In this document: one piece after another, positions 1 through 8,683 of the stretch
How positions within the stretch are numbered: the first letter of the stretch is position 1
How the letters are laid out: each line of letters starts with the position of its first letter
Assembly: GCA_004294195.1 (NCBI GenBank)
Contig: REAQ01000278.1
Span: forward strand, 1-11,719
Source of the DNA: Sphingobacteriales bacterium
GTDB taxonomy: Bacteria > Bacteroidota > Bacteroidia > Chitinophagales > Chitinophagaceae
Direction: 5' to 3'
Length of the DNA: 11,719 nucleotides
Position numbers and translations under genes: made by a program
The notes under the pieces: generated by a model
What the model was told of the DNA's origin: nothing
The model's database searches: none
Seen by the model: only the letters and a program-made list of their open reading frames with translations

Positions 1-2870
1 AGCCCGGGCAGTTTGCTATGCGGGGCGGCATCCTCGATATTTATTCCTACGGCAACGATAAGCCTTACCGGGTGGAGCTGTTTGGGAACGATGTAGATTC
101 TATCCGCATTTTTGATCCCGAGACACAGCTGAGTGAAAGGAAATTATTGCAGGTAACCATCATCCCCAATGTGGAAACACAGTTTGAAGATGGTGAGAAG
201 ATCTCTATGCTCAACTATCTTCCGGAGAACACGATGGTGTGGATACGGGACAGGCATTTCTTCCACGATAGCCTGGTGAACCAGGAAGAAGACCTCGCTC
301 TTTTTTTTGAACGGAACCAGGAAGCTCCTGCAATTGAGTCTGAAGAGGGCGAAGAGAAATTGCAGGTAAGGGCTGCTGATTTTGAGACGGCAGATAACCT
401 GATGCGCCAACTGCAACAGCGCATCCTGATTGAGATCGGCGGGCAGGCGCAGGATCAACAGAAAGAAGAAGAACTTTCTTTTCATACACGTGAACAACCC
501 GCATTCAACAGGAAGTTTGATATGCTGATCAATGACCTGAAGGTGCATGATAAACGGATGTATGCTGTGTTCCTTTTTGCAGAGAACCCTAAACAATTGG
601 AGCGACTGCATTCGATTTTCACTGATTTAAAGGCGGAAATACAATTCACGCCGGTACCAACGGCTATACATGAAGGATTCATTGACGAAGACCTGAAGGT
701 GGTGTGCTATACGGATCATCAGATCTTTCAGCGTTATCATAAGTATAAGGTTAAGCAGGCCTATAATAAAAACAAAGCGCTGACTTTGCGAGCGCTTCGG
801 GAGTTACAGCCCGGAGATTATGTGGTACACATTGATCACGGCATAGGGGTGTTCAGTGGACTGCAGAAGATTGAGAGCAATGGCAGAACACAGGAAGCGG
901 TACGCCTCCTTTATAAAGACAGTGATATCCTTTATGTCAACATAAACTCCTTACATAAGATATCCAAATACACGGGCAAGGAGGGGCATGTTCCGAAAGT
1001 GAATAAGCTCGGTAGTGATGCCTGGCAAAAACTGAAAGAGAAGACTAAAACCAAGGTCAAAGAGATCGCCTTTGACCTGATCAAGTTATATGCGCAGCGC
1101 AAGGCTCAGCCGGGTTTTCCGCATGCGCCGGACAACTATATGCAACTGGAATTAGAGTCTTCGTTTTTATATGAGGATACGCCAGACCAGGGCAGGGCCA
1201 TCGCTGATGTAAAGAAGGATATGGAAGCACCAAACCCAATGGACAGGCTGGTGTGCGGTGATGTGGGTTTTGGTAAGACTGAGATCGCTGTACGTGCGGC
1301 GTTCAAGACCTGCCTTGACGGCAAGCAGGCCGCGGTGTTGGTGCCCACAACCATTCTGGCTTACCAGCACTATAAAACATTCAGTCAGCGACTCAAAGAT
1401 TTTCCGGTAACGGTTGATTTTGTGAATCGTTTTAAGACAACGAAGGAGAAGAAGGAGACGCTGAAAAAACTGGAAGAAGGGAAAATTGACATCATTATCG
1501 GCACCCATGCGTTGATTGGTAAAGAAGTGAAGTTCAAAGATCTCGGTCTGTTGGTTATTGACGAGGAACAGAAATTTGGTGTTGGTCACAAGGAGAAGAT
1601 CAAGACGCTGAAAACAACGGTGGACTGTCTCACCCTAACGGCAACGCCTATCCCAAGAACACTTCAGTTTAGTTTGATGGGTGCGAGGGATCTCAGTATC
1701 ATCAATACACCTCCGCCTAACCGGCAGCCGATACAGACGGAAGTACATGGTTTCAATGAAGACTTTATCCGCGATGCCATCTATTTTGAGACGGAACGCG
1801 GAGGCCAGGTGTTCTTCATTCATAACAGGGTGCAGAACATCATGGAGATGGCGGCGATGATCCGCGGACTCTGTCCGGATCTTAATGTGGGTGTGGCGCA
1901 TGGCCTGTTGGAAGGGTTTGAACTGGAACAAAGGATCCTGGATTTCATAGATCGGAAGTATGATGTACTCGTGTGTACCAACATTGTAGAGAGCGGGGTG
2001 GATATTGCTAACGTCAATACCATCATTGTTAACAATGCGCACCATTTTGGATTGAGTGATTTGCACCAGCTTCGGGGAAGGGCGGGGCGCAGTAATAAAA
2101 AAGCTTTCTGTTACCTGCTGGCGCCATCCATGGCTACGCTGCCTACTGATTCACGGAAACGATTGCAGACCCTGGAACAGTTTTCTGACCTTGGGTCCGG
2201 ATTCCAGATTGCGATGCGTGACCTTGATATTAGAGGTGCAGGAAATTTATTAGGTGGGGAACAGAGTGGGTTCCTGGTGGACATAGGTTTCGAAATGTAC
2301 CAGAAAGTGCTGGACGAAGCCATCCGTGAGTTAAAGAGAACTTCATTCCGTGAGCTGTTCAAAGAGGAGATACAGAAACAAGACGATTTTGTACAAGATT
2401 GCACCATCGATACGGATCTTGAGATCCTCATCCCAGACCGGTATGTAGAGAATACAGCAGAGCGGCTCAGCCTTTACAGCAGGTTAGATAATTGCCGGGA
2501 TGAAGAAGATCTGAAAGCATTTCACCAGGAGATGGAGGATCGATTTGGCCCGATGCCGCAATCTGTGGAGGACCTGTTTACAACTGTGCGTTGCCGTAAG
2601 ATGGCTGTGGAGATTGGGTTTGAACGTATGGTACTTAAGGACGACACGCTCCGTTGCTACTTCGTGAACAACCCCGATTCCCCTTATTTTGAATCTCCCG
2701 TATTCAATGCCCTGCTGCACTATGTGCAGACGCGGACCAATAAAGCCAGGCTGAAGCAGACGGGTAAGAATTTCATGTTGATTGTGGATGACATCCGGAA
2801 AATGGAAGATCTGTACCGTTTTCTGTTGGACATGCGGACAACCATTGTGGGACAAGTTTCGTCTAACTAA
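1..2870 (+). CDS. mfd: Transcription-repair coupling factor Mfd, 5'-truncated by window edge
   Basis: Superfamily 2 ATPase that removes RNA polymerase stalled at DNA lesions and recruits UvrA to the site. The frame is already open before the first ATG (base 18): codons from base 3 read PGQFAMRGGILDIY, the conserved UvrB-like N-terminal segment, so the true start lies upstream. About 955 residues are visible against the usual 1,100-1,150. Counting from the Met at base 18: RNA-polymerase-interacting (CarD-like) domain near residues 255-320 (LQPGDYVVHIDHGIGVF); Walker A GDVGFGKT at 414-421; DEEQ box at 515-518; LTATPIPRTL; motif VI RGRAGRS at bases 2073-2093; RDLDIRGAGNLLGGEQSG after it; C-terminal TRCF domain near 790-890. 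DEEQ instead of the DEEH of E. coli is, as far as I recall, common in Bacteroidota. The gene ends in TAA at 2868-2870. Identity is certain; only the N-terminus is missing. Confidence 0.97.
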   Translation, partial: PGQFAMRGGILDIYSYGNDKPYRVELFGNDVDSIRIFDPETQLSERKLLQVTIIPNVETQFEDGEKISMLNYLPENTMVWIRDRHFFHDSLVNQEEDLALFFERNQEAPAIESEEGEEKLQVRAADFETADNLMRQLQQRILIEIGGQAQDQQKEEELSFHTREQPAFNRKFDMLINDLKVHDKRMYAVFLFAENPKQLERLHSIFTDLKAEIQFTPVPTAIHEGFIDEDLKVVCYTDHQIFQRYHKYKVKQAYNKNKALTLRALRELQPGDYVVHIDHGIGVFSGLQKIESNGRTQEAVRLLYKDSDILYVNINSLHKISKYTGKEGHVPKVNKLGSDAWQKLKEKTKTKVKEIAFDLIKLYAQRKAQPGFPHAPDNYMQLELESSFLYEDTPDQGRAIADVKKDMEAPNPMDRLVCGDVGFGKTEIAVRAAFKTCLDGKQAAVLVPTTILAYQHYKTFSQRLKDFPVTVDFVNRFKTTKEKKETLKKLEEGKIDIIIGTHALIGKEVKFKDLGLLVIDEEQKFGVGHKEKIKTLKTTVDCLTLTATPIPRTLQFSLMGARDLSIINTPPPNRQPIQTEVHGFNEDFIRDAIYFETERGGQVFFIHNRVQNIMEMAAMIRGLCPDLNVGVAHGLLEGFELEQRILDFIDRKYDVLVCTNIVESGVDIANVNTIIVNNAHHFGLSDLHQLRGRAGRSNKKAFCYLLAPSMATLPTDSRKRLQTLEQFSDLGSGFQIAMRDLDIRGAGNLLGGEQSGFLVDIGFEMYQKVLDEAIRELKRTSFRELFKEEIQKQDDFVQDCTIDTDLEILIPDRYVENTAERLSLYSRLDNCRDEEDLKAFHQEMEDRFGPMPQSVEDLFTTVRCRKMAVEIGFERMVLKDDTLRCYFVNNPDSPYFESPVFNALLHYVQTRTNKARLKQTGKNFMLIVDDIRKMEDLYRFLLDMRTTIVGQVSSN

Positions 2871-2877
2871 CTGTATT

Positions 2878-2902
2878 ATATAGCACGAAAAAGCTATATT
2901 AG
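2878..2902 (+). promoter_or_regulatory. Small hairpin with -7-like box upstream of DUF4870 gene
   Basis: Bases 2878-2884 (ATATAGC) pair with 2893-2899 (GCTATAT) around an 8-base A-rich loop. No T-run follows, so it is a poor intrinsic terminator for mfd. The right arm overlaps TATATTAG (2895-2902), which matches 7 of 8 positions of the Bacteroidota -7 box pattern TAnnTTTG and lies 19 bases before the next start codon. No convincing -33 TTG is found at 19-21 bases upstream. The region may therefore hold a weak promoter for the downstream gene, or simply be a spacer. Confidence 0.25.
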
Positions 2903-2921
2903 AACTACAAACAATCACATT

Positions 2922-3305
2922 ATGGACCAGCAACAAAACTATTGGGAAAGCGGCTTCCAGCAGGAAGGTGTTCCTCCGCAATCATCATTCCAGCCTACAA
3001 GTGACGAAAGGACGATGGCAATACTTGTACATGTCCTTTCTATATTTTTCTGGATTATTCCTGCTCTTGTGATATATATCGTTAAGAAGGATGAGTCTAA
3101 GTGGGTAGCAGAACATGCGAAGGAAAATTTGAATTTTCAGATAACTTGGACCCTTGTGGCTATTGCAATGGCCATAACTATCATAGGACTTGTTGTGATA
3201 TGGATAGTGCCGATCTTTATGACGATTGTTTTCATCGTTGCCACGATCAAGGCGAGCGAAAACAAAATGTATCGCTACCCGGCAACGTGGAGACTTATTA
3301 AGTAG
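2922..3305 (+). CDS. DUF4870 family small membrane protein
   Basis: A 127-residue protein. Residues 1-30 are polar and rich in Gln and Ser (a likely disordered, cytoplasmic tail). Hydrophobic stretches at about 32-54 and 75-108 form the membrane part; the second is long enough for two helices. Between them lies EHAKENLNFQIT (64-75), and the C-terminus has YRYPATWRLI, both typical of the DUF4870/Tic20-like family. Family members are small inner-membrane proteins with no established biochemical function. The ATG at 2922 is the first Met after an untranslated gap of 51 bases from mfd and is preceded by an A-rich sequence without a Shine-Dalgarno motif. It is on the mfd strand and could be read through from it or have its own promoter. 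The family call is firm; function is unknown. Confidence 0.85.
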   Translation: MDQQQNYWESGFQQEGVPPQSSFQPTSDERTMAILVHVLSIFFWIIPALVIYIVKKDESKWVAEHAKENLNFQITWTLVAIAMAITIIGLVVIWIVPIFMTIVFIVATIKASENKMYRYPATWRLIK

Positions 3306-3310
3306 TGTAT

Positions 3311-3365
3311 AGGGGAAGGGTTTAGGGTAAGTCCTTCCTAAACACTCCCCCTAAACCCTTCCCCT
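3311..3365. terminator. Perfect 17-bp inverted repeat between convergent genes
   Basis: Bases 3311-3327 (AGGGGAAGGGTTTAGGG) are exactly complementary to 3349-3365, with a 21-base loop. It begins 6 bases after the DUF4870 stop and ends 12 bases before the DUF1080 stop, so both convergent transcripts would fold it. The stem is GC-rich, as in terminators, but neither side is followed by a T-tract, so it is either a weak bidirectional terminator, a 3'-end stabilising structure, or a copy of a dispersed repeat. The loop holds another CCTAAAC word resembling the right arm. Confidence 0.6.
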
Positions 3366-3376
3366 GACAACTTCCT

Positions 3377-4138
3377 CTACTTCAACTCTCGCACCCAAAT
3401 ATTCCTGAACGCGGTTAAGTTACCGTGGTCCTGAAGTTCTATCGGTTCTTTTTCGCTATGTTTTTTGTACACGGGTGATCCGATGTATTCTGTGCTTCCC
3501 CAGATTGTAGTATTGTTTTGCACCAGCACACCATTATGGATCACGGTGATTCTTGCTTGAGATTGCACGCGGCCATCATCGTAGAATCTTGGAGCAGTAA
3601 AAATGATATCATAGGTCTGCCATTCGCCTGGAGGTCTGCATGCATTGACCATCGGCGGTAATTGCTTGTAAATGCTACCAGCCTGGCCATTGACATATGT
3701 AGTGTTGTTATAATTGTCCAGCACTTGCAATTCATACTTGCCCATGATAAAAATGCCACTGTTGCCTCTTCCCTGGCCCTGGCTTTCCACTTTAGCGGGT
3801 GTTCTGAATTCTATGTGAATCTGGCAATCGCCAAACCCTTTCCTGGTTTTGATATTGCCACTGCCTGGTTTTACCACCATGGCATCACCTTCAATGGTCC
3901 ATGCCACTTCAGGCTTTCTCACGCCGGTCCATTCAGACAAATCTTTGCCATTGAACAGAACAACAGCATCGCTCGGTGCTTCTGAAGCCGTTTTGCCTGG
4001 TGTTACCAACGGTGGCACGGGTGTATAATACTCACTGAGTTTTGGAGAATTTTTGACGGAGTCAAGCATCCTGTTGATCTCCTGGCCTTGAGTGGAAGCA
4101 GTAGCCACTAACATAGCCGCGCAAAATAGAAATCGCAT
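3377..4138 (-). CDS. Secreted DUF1080 (3-keto-disaccharide hydrolase-type) protein
   Basis: A 253-residue protein of the DUF1080 (3-keto-disaccharide hydrolase) family, a concanavalin-like beta-sandwich fold; characterised relatives cleave 3-keto-glycosides. Residues 1-18 (MRFLFCAAMLVATASTQG) form a short signal peptide, so the product is probably periplasmic. The domain covers about 57-252: VLFNGKDLSEW (60-70), GNSGIFIMGKYELQVLDN (125-142), PPGEWQTYDIIF (169-180) and ELQDHGN followed by AFRNIWVREL (234-252), all family signatures. Its ATG at 4138 lies only 6 bases after the stop of the upstream oxidoreductase gene, so the two are almost certainly co-transcribed. The joint presence of a sugar oxidoreductase and a 3-keto-glycoside hydrolase suggests an oxidise-then-cleave route for a glycoside. 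The substrate cannot be read from the sequence. Confidence 0.88.
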   Translation of the reverse strand: MRFLFCAAMLVATASTQGQEINRMLDSVKNSPKLSEYYTPVPPLVTPGKTASEAPSDAVVLFNGKDLSEWTGVRKPEVAWTIEGDAMVVKPGSGNIKTRKGFGDCQIHIEFRTPAKVESQGQGRGNSGIFIMGKYELQVLDNYNNTTYVNGQAGSIYKQLPPMVNACRPPGEWQTYDIIFTAPRFYDDGRVQSQARITVIHNGVLVQNNTTIWGSTEYIGSPVYKKHSEKEPIELQDHGNLTAFRNIWVRELK

Positions 4139-4144
4139 GTTGAG

Positions 4145-5464
4145 TTATAGTTTAGGTAGTTTATACTGATTATGGTAGGCTGGCGTGATCAGTTGGTTGG
4201 CGCTTGGATCCGTGAACAATTGCTTGGATTTGTCCCAGGTCAGTTTCTTGCCTGTTTTGTAAGCAATATTGCCCATCTGACAAACAGTTGCAACCGTTGC
4301 TCCGGCAGTGATGGGAGCTGTAAGGCTGGGCATGTCCCTGCTTTTCACAGCCGCAATAAAGTTCTTGTGATGATTACCAAGTCCGTCGTCTGATTTTTGC
4401 ACCTTCATGGCTTCCATTTTTTTGCCTTCGGGAATCACTTCCCAGCCTCCCCGGTCTAGTACCAGCGTGCCGTTATTCCCGATGTATGCAATGCCATGAT
4501 TTCTTCCATAGTTGCCGCCATCGATAGCCTGCGCGTGTTCCCAGAGCATGATGAAGTCGCCATAATCATACACCGTTGCGAGGGTATCAGGTGTTTCTGC
4601 TGCGTCATCCGGATAGGCCATCTTTCCGCCACTAGCCATCACCGTTAAAGGGTCTTTAGCGTTCATGCCCAGCAGGGCATAGTCAACAAGGTGAACCCCC
4701 CAGTCTGTCATCAGCCCGCCGGCATAGTCCCAGTACCAACGGAAATTAAAGTGGAACCTATTGGGATTGAATGGTCTTTTTTGTGCGGGGCCGAGCCACA
4801 TATCATAGTTCACACCAGCAGGTACCGGCGCGTCAGGCTGTTTAGGAATATTCTGCATCCATCCCTGATAGGCCCAGGTTTTCACCATTCGGATTTTTCC
4901 CAGTTTGCCGGAACGAAGCAGGTCCAGTGCACTCTGGAAATGCGCATGACTGCGCTGCCATTGACCAACCTGCACCACCTTATTGTATTTCTGTTGCGCC
5001 ATCACCATTTGGCGGCACTCATAGATGGAGTTGGCGATGGGTTTCTCCACATATACATCTTTCCCTGCAGCGCAGGCATCAATCATCATGAGGGTATGCC
5101 AGTGATCTGGCGTACCGATGATTACGACATCCACATTTTTGTCTGACAGCAGTTTTTGGTAATCTGCGTATTGCACTGGCTTCATGGAGAAGTTCTTCTC
5201 CAGTTCCGATGATCGCTTCGCGAGGACGCTGGCGTCTACATCGCAGATAGCTGTGCACACTACGTCTGGGTTGTTCTTGAGCATGGCAGACAGGTTTGAC
5301 CAACCCATCCCGTTGATACCGATGGCGCCAACGCCAATTTTGTCATTCGGGGAAAGGTGTTTACGGACCATTGCCCATCCTTCTTCAGGAACTAAGCTGC
5401 CAAGGCCGATACCTGCGGCGAGTGCGCCGTACTGTTGTATGAATTTTCGTCTGGTTGGGTTCAT
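4145..5464 (-). CDS. Tat-exported Gfo/Idh/MocA family oxidoreductase
   Basis: A 439-residue NAD(P)-dependent oxidoreductase of the Gfo/Idh/MocA family. The N-terminus has a twin-arginine signal, TRRKFIQ at 4-10, then a hydrophobic stretch (Gly/Ala/Leu, 13-24), so it should be folded with its cofactor and exported by Tat. The Rossmann fold follows: GVGAIGINGMG (44-54), the acidic end of beta-2 in CDVD (74-77), GTPDHWH (117-123) and the family EKP motif (140-142). The C-terminal domain has DWGVHLVD (254-261), whose Asp and His are the usual active-site region. The length is normal for the exported subfamily. The gene is 57 bases downstream of a lipoprotein gene on the same strand and 6 bases before the DUF1080 gene. 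Members use sugar or inositol substrates, some oxidising the 3-hydroxyl; which applies here is inference. Confidence 0.92.
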   Translation of the reverse strand: MNPTRRKFIQQYGALAAGIGLGSLVPEEGWAMVRKHLSPNDKIGVGAIGINGMGWSNLSAMLKNNPDVVCTAICDVDASVLAKRSSELEKNFSMKPVQYADYQKLLSDKNVDVVIIGTPDHWHTLMMIDACAAGKDVYVEKPIANSIYECRQMVMAQQKYNKVVQVGQWQRSHAHFQSALDLLRSGKLGKIRMVKTWAYQGWMQNIPKQPDAPVPAGVNYDMWLGPAQKRPFNPNRFHFNFRWYWDYAGGLMTDWGVHLVDYALLGMNAKDPLTVMASGGKMAYPDDAAETPDTLATVYDYGDFIMLWEHAQAIDGGNYGRNHGIAYIGNNGTLVLDRGGWEVIPEGKKMEAMKVQKSDDGLGNHHKNFIAAVKSRDMPSLTAPITAGATVATVCQMGNIAYKTGKKLTWDKSKQLFTDPSANQLITPAYHNQYKLPKL

Positions 5465-5521
5465 AATGATGAAGTTGCCGTTTAAATTACGACATTATCA
5501 AATGAACCGTTCAGCAGGAGA

Positions 5522-6199
5522 TTATTTTTGGAAGCGGATGTTGTTTTCCAGGGTCATTTGTTTGCTTCTTTCCAGCAGATTAACCGTCAGGCGCAAGGTT
5601 TTGCCGTCCGGATCCAGTTTAGCTTCTTTATTGGAGAAGCTGGAGACTTTGCCAGGCAGATGGTAGATGGTCGTGTAATTCATGTCCCCCATCATGGACT
5701 TGAACATCTCCATGGCCGCTGCGGATGAATCGGCTGAGCCTGCCCCATCGAGTTCTTTCATGGCATCGTTCATGCCAAACGCAGTGGTGTCCTGGAAGCT
5801 AAAGGATCCTGGTGCAAAGGTGTAGAGGTCCTTTTGTGTTTCTGTTTTTTTGTTTCTCTTGCGCATGGCCTCGTTGAGGGTGGCAATGTCTTTGAAATCA
5901 AAAGAAACGGTGAATACATTCCCCTTCTGTTCTTTCTTTACGTTGGTGATGCCGGGAATGGAATCAAATACTTTGAAGTTGTCCTTCACTGAATCCAGGA
6001 TGTTGCCTTGCTTCATATCACCTGCCAAAGAATCTGGCGCAAAGGATTTCAACATGTCCATCATCTCCACAGCCTTTTCCAGGTCCATGGTCATGGAATA
6101 CTTGCCTGAGCCGTTCTTTTCAAGGAAAATTTCTTCGGTTATGTTGATACAACCACCCAGGAGGAAAGTAGAAAGGAGAAAAACGAAGAATTTTTTCAT
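5522..6199 (-). CDS. Hypothetical lipoprotein
   Basis: A protein of 225 residues that I do not recognise with confidence. The start at 6199 (MKKFFVFLLSTFLLGGC) was preferred over an in-frame Met at 6244, because it gives a textbook lipoprotein signal: Lys-Lys, a hydrophobic core, and lipobox LLGGC with the lipidated Cys at 17; the longer version would add 15 residues encoded by an intergenic repeat. The mature part begins INITEE, then alternating polar and hydrophobic segments suggesting beta strands (residues near 85-105 and 175-220), and a Met-rich piece near 145-165 (MEMFKSMMGDM). It is probably tethered to the inner or outer membrane, facing the periplasm. It sits between the small post-gyrB gene and the Tat oxidoreductase on the same strand, with no shared function evident. 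A resemblance to LppM-like lipoproteins is possible but unproven. Confidence 0.8.
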   Translation of the reverse strand: MKKFFVFLLSTFLLGGCINITEEIFLEKNGSGKYSMTMDLEKAVEMMDMLKSFAPDSLAGDMKQGNILDSVKDNFKVFDSIPGITNVKKEQKGNVFTVSFDFKDIATLNEAMRKRNKKTETQKDLYTFAPGSFSFQDTTAFGMNDAMKELDGAGSADSSAAAMEMFKSMMGDMNYTTIYHLPGKVSSFSNKEAKLDPDGKTLRLTVNLLERSKQMTLENNIRFQK

Positions 6200-6207
6200 G
6201 ATATGTT

Positions 6208-6237
6208 CAAATAAAATTAGCAATTGACAACTTACAA
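6208..6237 (-). promoter_or_regulatory. Possible promoter of the lipoprotein gene
   Basis: On the minus strand, TTG at 6237-6235 is followed after 19 bases by TTTATTTG (6215-6208), which matches TAnnTTTG at all but one position. The spacing fits the Bacteroidota -33/-7 promoter. The box ends 8 bases before the ATG at 6199, so a transcript from here would have almost no leader. The TTG lies inside the AT-rich inverted repeat, where such words are frequent, so chance is a real alternative. Confidence 0.3.
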
Positions 6238-6330
6238 TTGGCAACTAGCAATTAGCACTGGTTGTTAAAGACTAGTCTACAGATACTGGTTCCAGGTGCT
6301 AATTGCCAATTGTCAACTGCTAATTGCCAA
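6217..6330. repeat. Degenerate long inverted repeat built from AATTGGCAA/ATTAGC words
   Basis: Two arms of about 35-42 bases (6217-6258 and 6296-6330) flank a loop of about 37 bases. The inner 11 bp, GCAATTAGCAC (6248-6258) against GTGCTAATTGC (6296-6306), pair perfectly. Further out, ACAATTGGCAA in one arm matches its complement in the other, offset by a 7-base insertion (CTAGCAA), and the outermost bases differ mainly by transitions. The loop contains the palindrome GACTAGTC (6270-6277) and ACTGGTT twice. It fills the gap between the 68-residue gene, whose stop is 3 bases away, and the lipoprotein gene. It could end the gyrB transcript or be a non-autonomous REP- or MITE-like element. Confidence 0.6.
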
Positions 6331-6333
6331 ATC

Positions 6334-6540
6334 TTACCATCCTTGCTTTGCAACGCCATTCTTGATGGCTTCCAAAGCTTTGGCTTCGCCAAGGAGTGCA
6401 GTCAGTTTGTTTCCTTTACCGTCATTTCCTTGCGCAATGTATCCACCCTTTGCGGTGCGGTTAACAACTGCATCATGTATTGGAACGTTTTTTTCCTTTG
6501 TTTTTACGTTGTAGGCAGTGAGCATGTTTTTGTTTGACAT
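6334..6540 (-). CDS. Small hypothetical protein downstream of gyrB
   Basis: A 68-residue protein that I cannot assign to a named family. The ATG at 6540 (MSNKNMLTAYNV) is chosen because it lies 19 bases after the gyrB stop at 6560; an upstream in-frame Met at 6624 would overlap the gyrB coding end and produce an unlikely N-terminus. The protein is basic and Lys/Asn/Gly-rich, with AKGGYIAQGNDGKGNKL (30-46) in the middle, then a probable amphipathic helix (LLGEAKALEAIKNGVAK) near the C-terminus, and ends in GW. There is no signal peptide, membrane segment or Cys, so it should be cytoplasmic. Spacing implies co-transcription with gyrB. The ordered composition and tight spacing support a real gene; a nucleic-acid or gyrase-related role would be speculation. 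Confidence 0.75.
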   Translation of the reverse strand: MSNKNMLTAYNVKTKEKNVPIHDAVVNRTAKGGYIAQGNDGKGNKLTALLGEAKALEAIKNGVAKQGW

Positions 6541-6559
6541 AATTGTAATGTTTGAATGG

Positions 6560-8566
<2,007 letters not shown>

Positions 8567-8583
8567 TCAAAAACCATATCCTG

Positions 8584-8614
8584 CAAATGTAACGAAAATC
8601 AGGGGGAGTTTCAA
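8584..8614 (-). promoter_or_regulatory. gyrB promoter (-33/-7 Bacteroidota type)
   Basis: On the minus strand TTG at 8614-8612 is followed by a 20-base spacer and TACATTTG at 8591-8584, an exact match to TAnnTTTG. Transcription should begin about 6-8 bases further on, near 8577, leaving a leader of roughly 38 bases before the ATG at 8539. The leader can form a small stem (GGTTT with AAACC; bases 8559-8563 and 8571-8575 on the plus strand). Confidence 0.65.
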
Positions 8615-8662
8615 GGTTTTCCCCATGGTTTAAGGGTATGTTGACAACTTAGGGAAACCGCG

Positions 8663-8680
8663 AATGTTGTACATTTGCAG
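8663..8680 (+). promoter_or_regulatory. -7 box of the AraC-type regulator gene, with overlapping dyad
   Basis: TACATTTG at 8670-8677 matches TAnnTTTG exactly and is followed by CAG, the same 11-base word as in the gyrB promoter on the other strand. The only upstream TTG (8641-8643) is 26 bases away, longer than the usual 19-21, so the -33 element is weak or absent. A dyad AATGT-N3-ACATT (8663-8675) overlaps the box and may be an operator. The box ends 6 bases before the ATG at 8684, which predicts a transcript with little or no leader. Confidence 0.5.
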
Positions 8681-8683
8681 TCC

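Noticed and set aside
2484..2981. Antisense open frame of 165 codons over the mfd end
   Set aside because: It lies opposite mfd and the DUF4870 gene start, with no domain or plausible start context; a shadow frame.
3311..3365. G-quadruplex
   Set aside because: Each strand has only three runs of three or more G close together, one short of a standard quadruplex.
5482..5489. TAATTTAA on the minus strand as promoter of the oxidoreductase gene
   Set aside because: It matches only 6 of 8 positions of the -7 box and has no TTG at the right distance, so I could not support a promoter there.
5184..5666. Plus-strand open frame of 160 codons spanning the oxidoreductase start and lipoprotein end
   Set aside because: It is antisense to two well-supported genes and its protein shows no recognisable motif.
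6200..6244. Longer start for the lipoprotein at the Met at 6244
   Set aside because: The added residues are encoded by the inverted repeat and would bury the clear lipoprotein signal peptide starting at 6199.
8641..8646. TTGACA as a sigma70-type -35 box
   Set aside because: Its distance to the only good downstream box is 23-26 bases, and the promoters here follow the Bacteroidota -33/-7 pattern.
8675..8683. TTG start for the AraC regulator at 8675
   Set aside because: The codon lies inside the perfect -7 promoter box; ATG at 8684 is the natural start.
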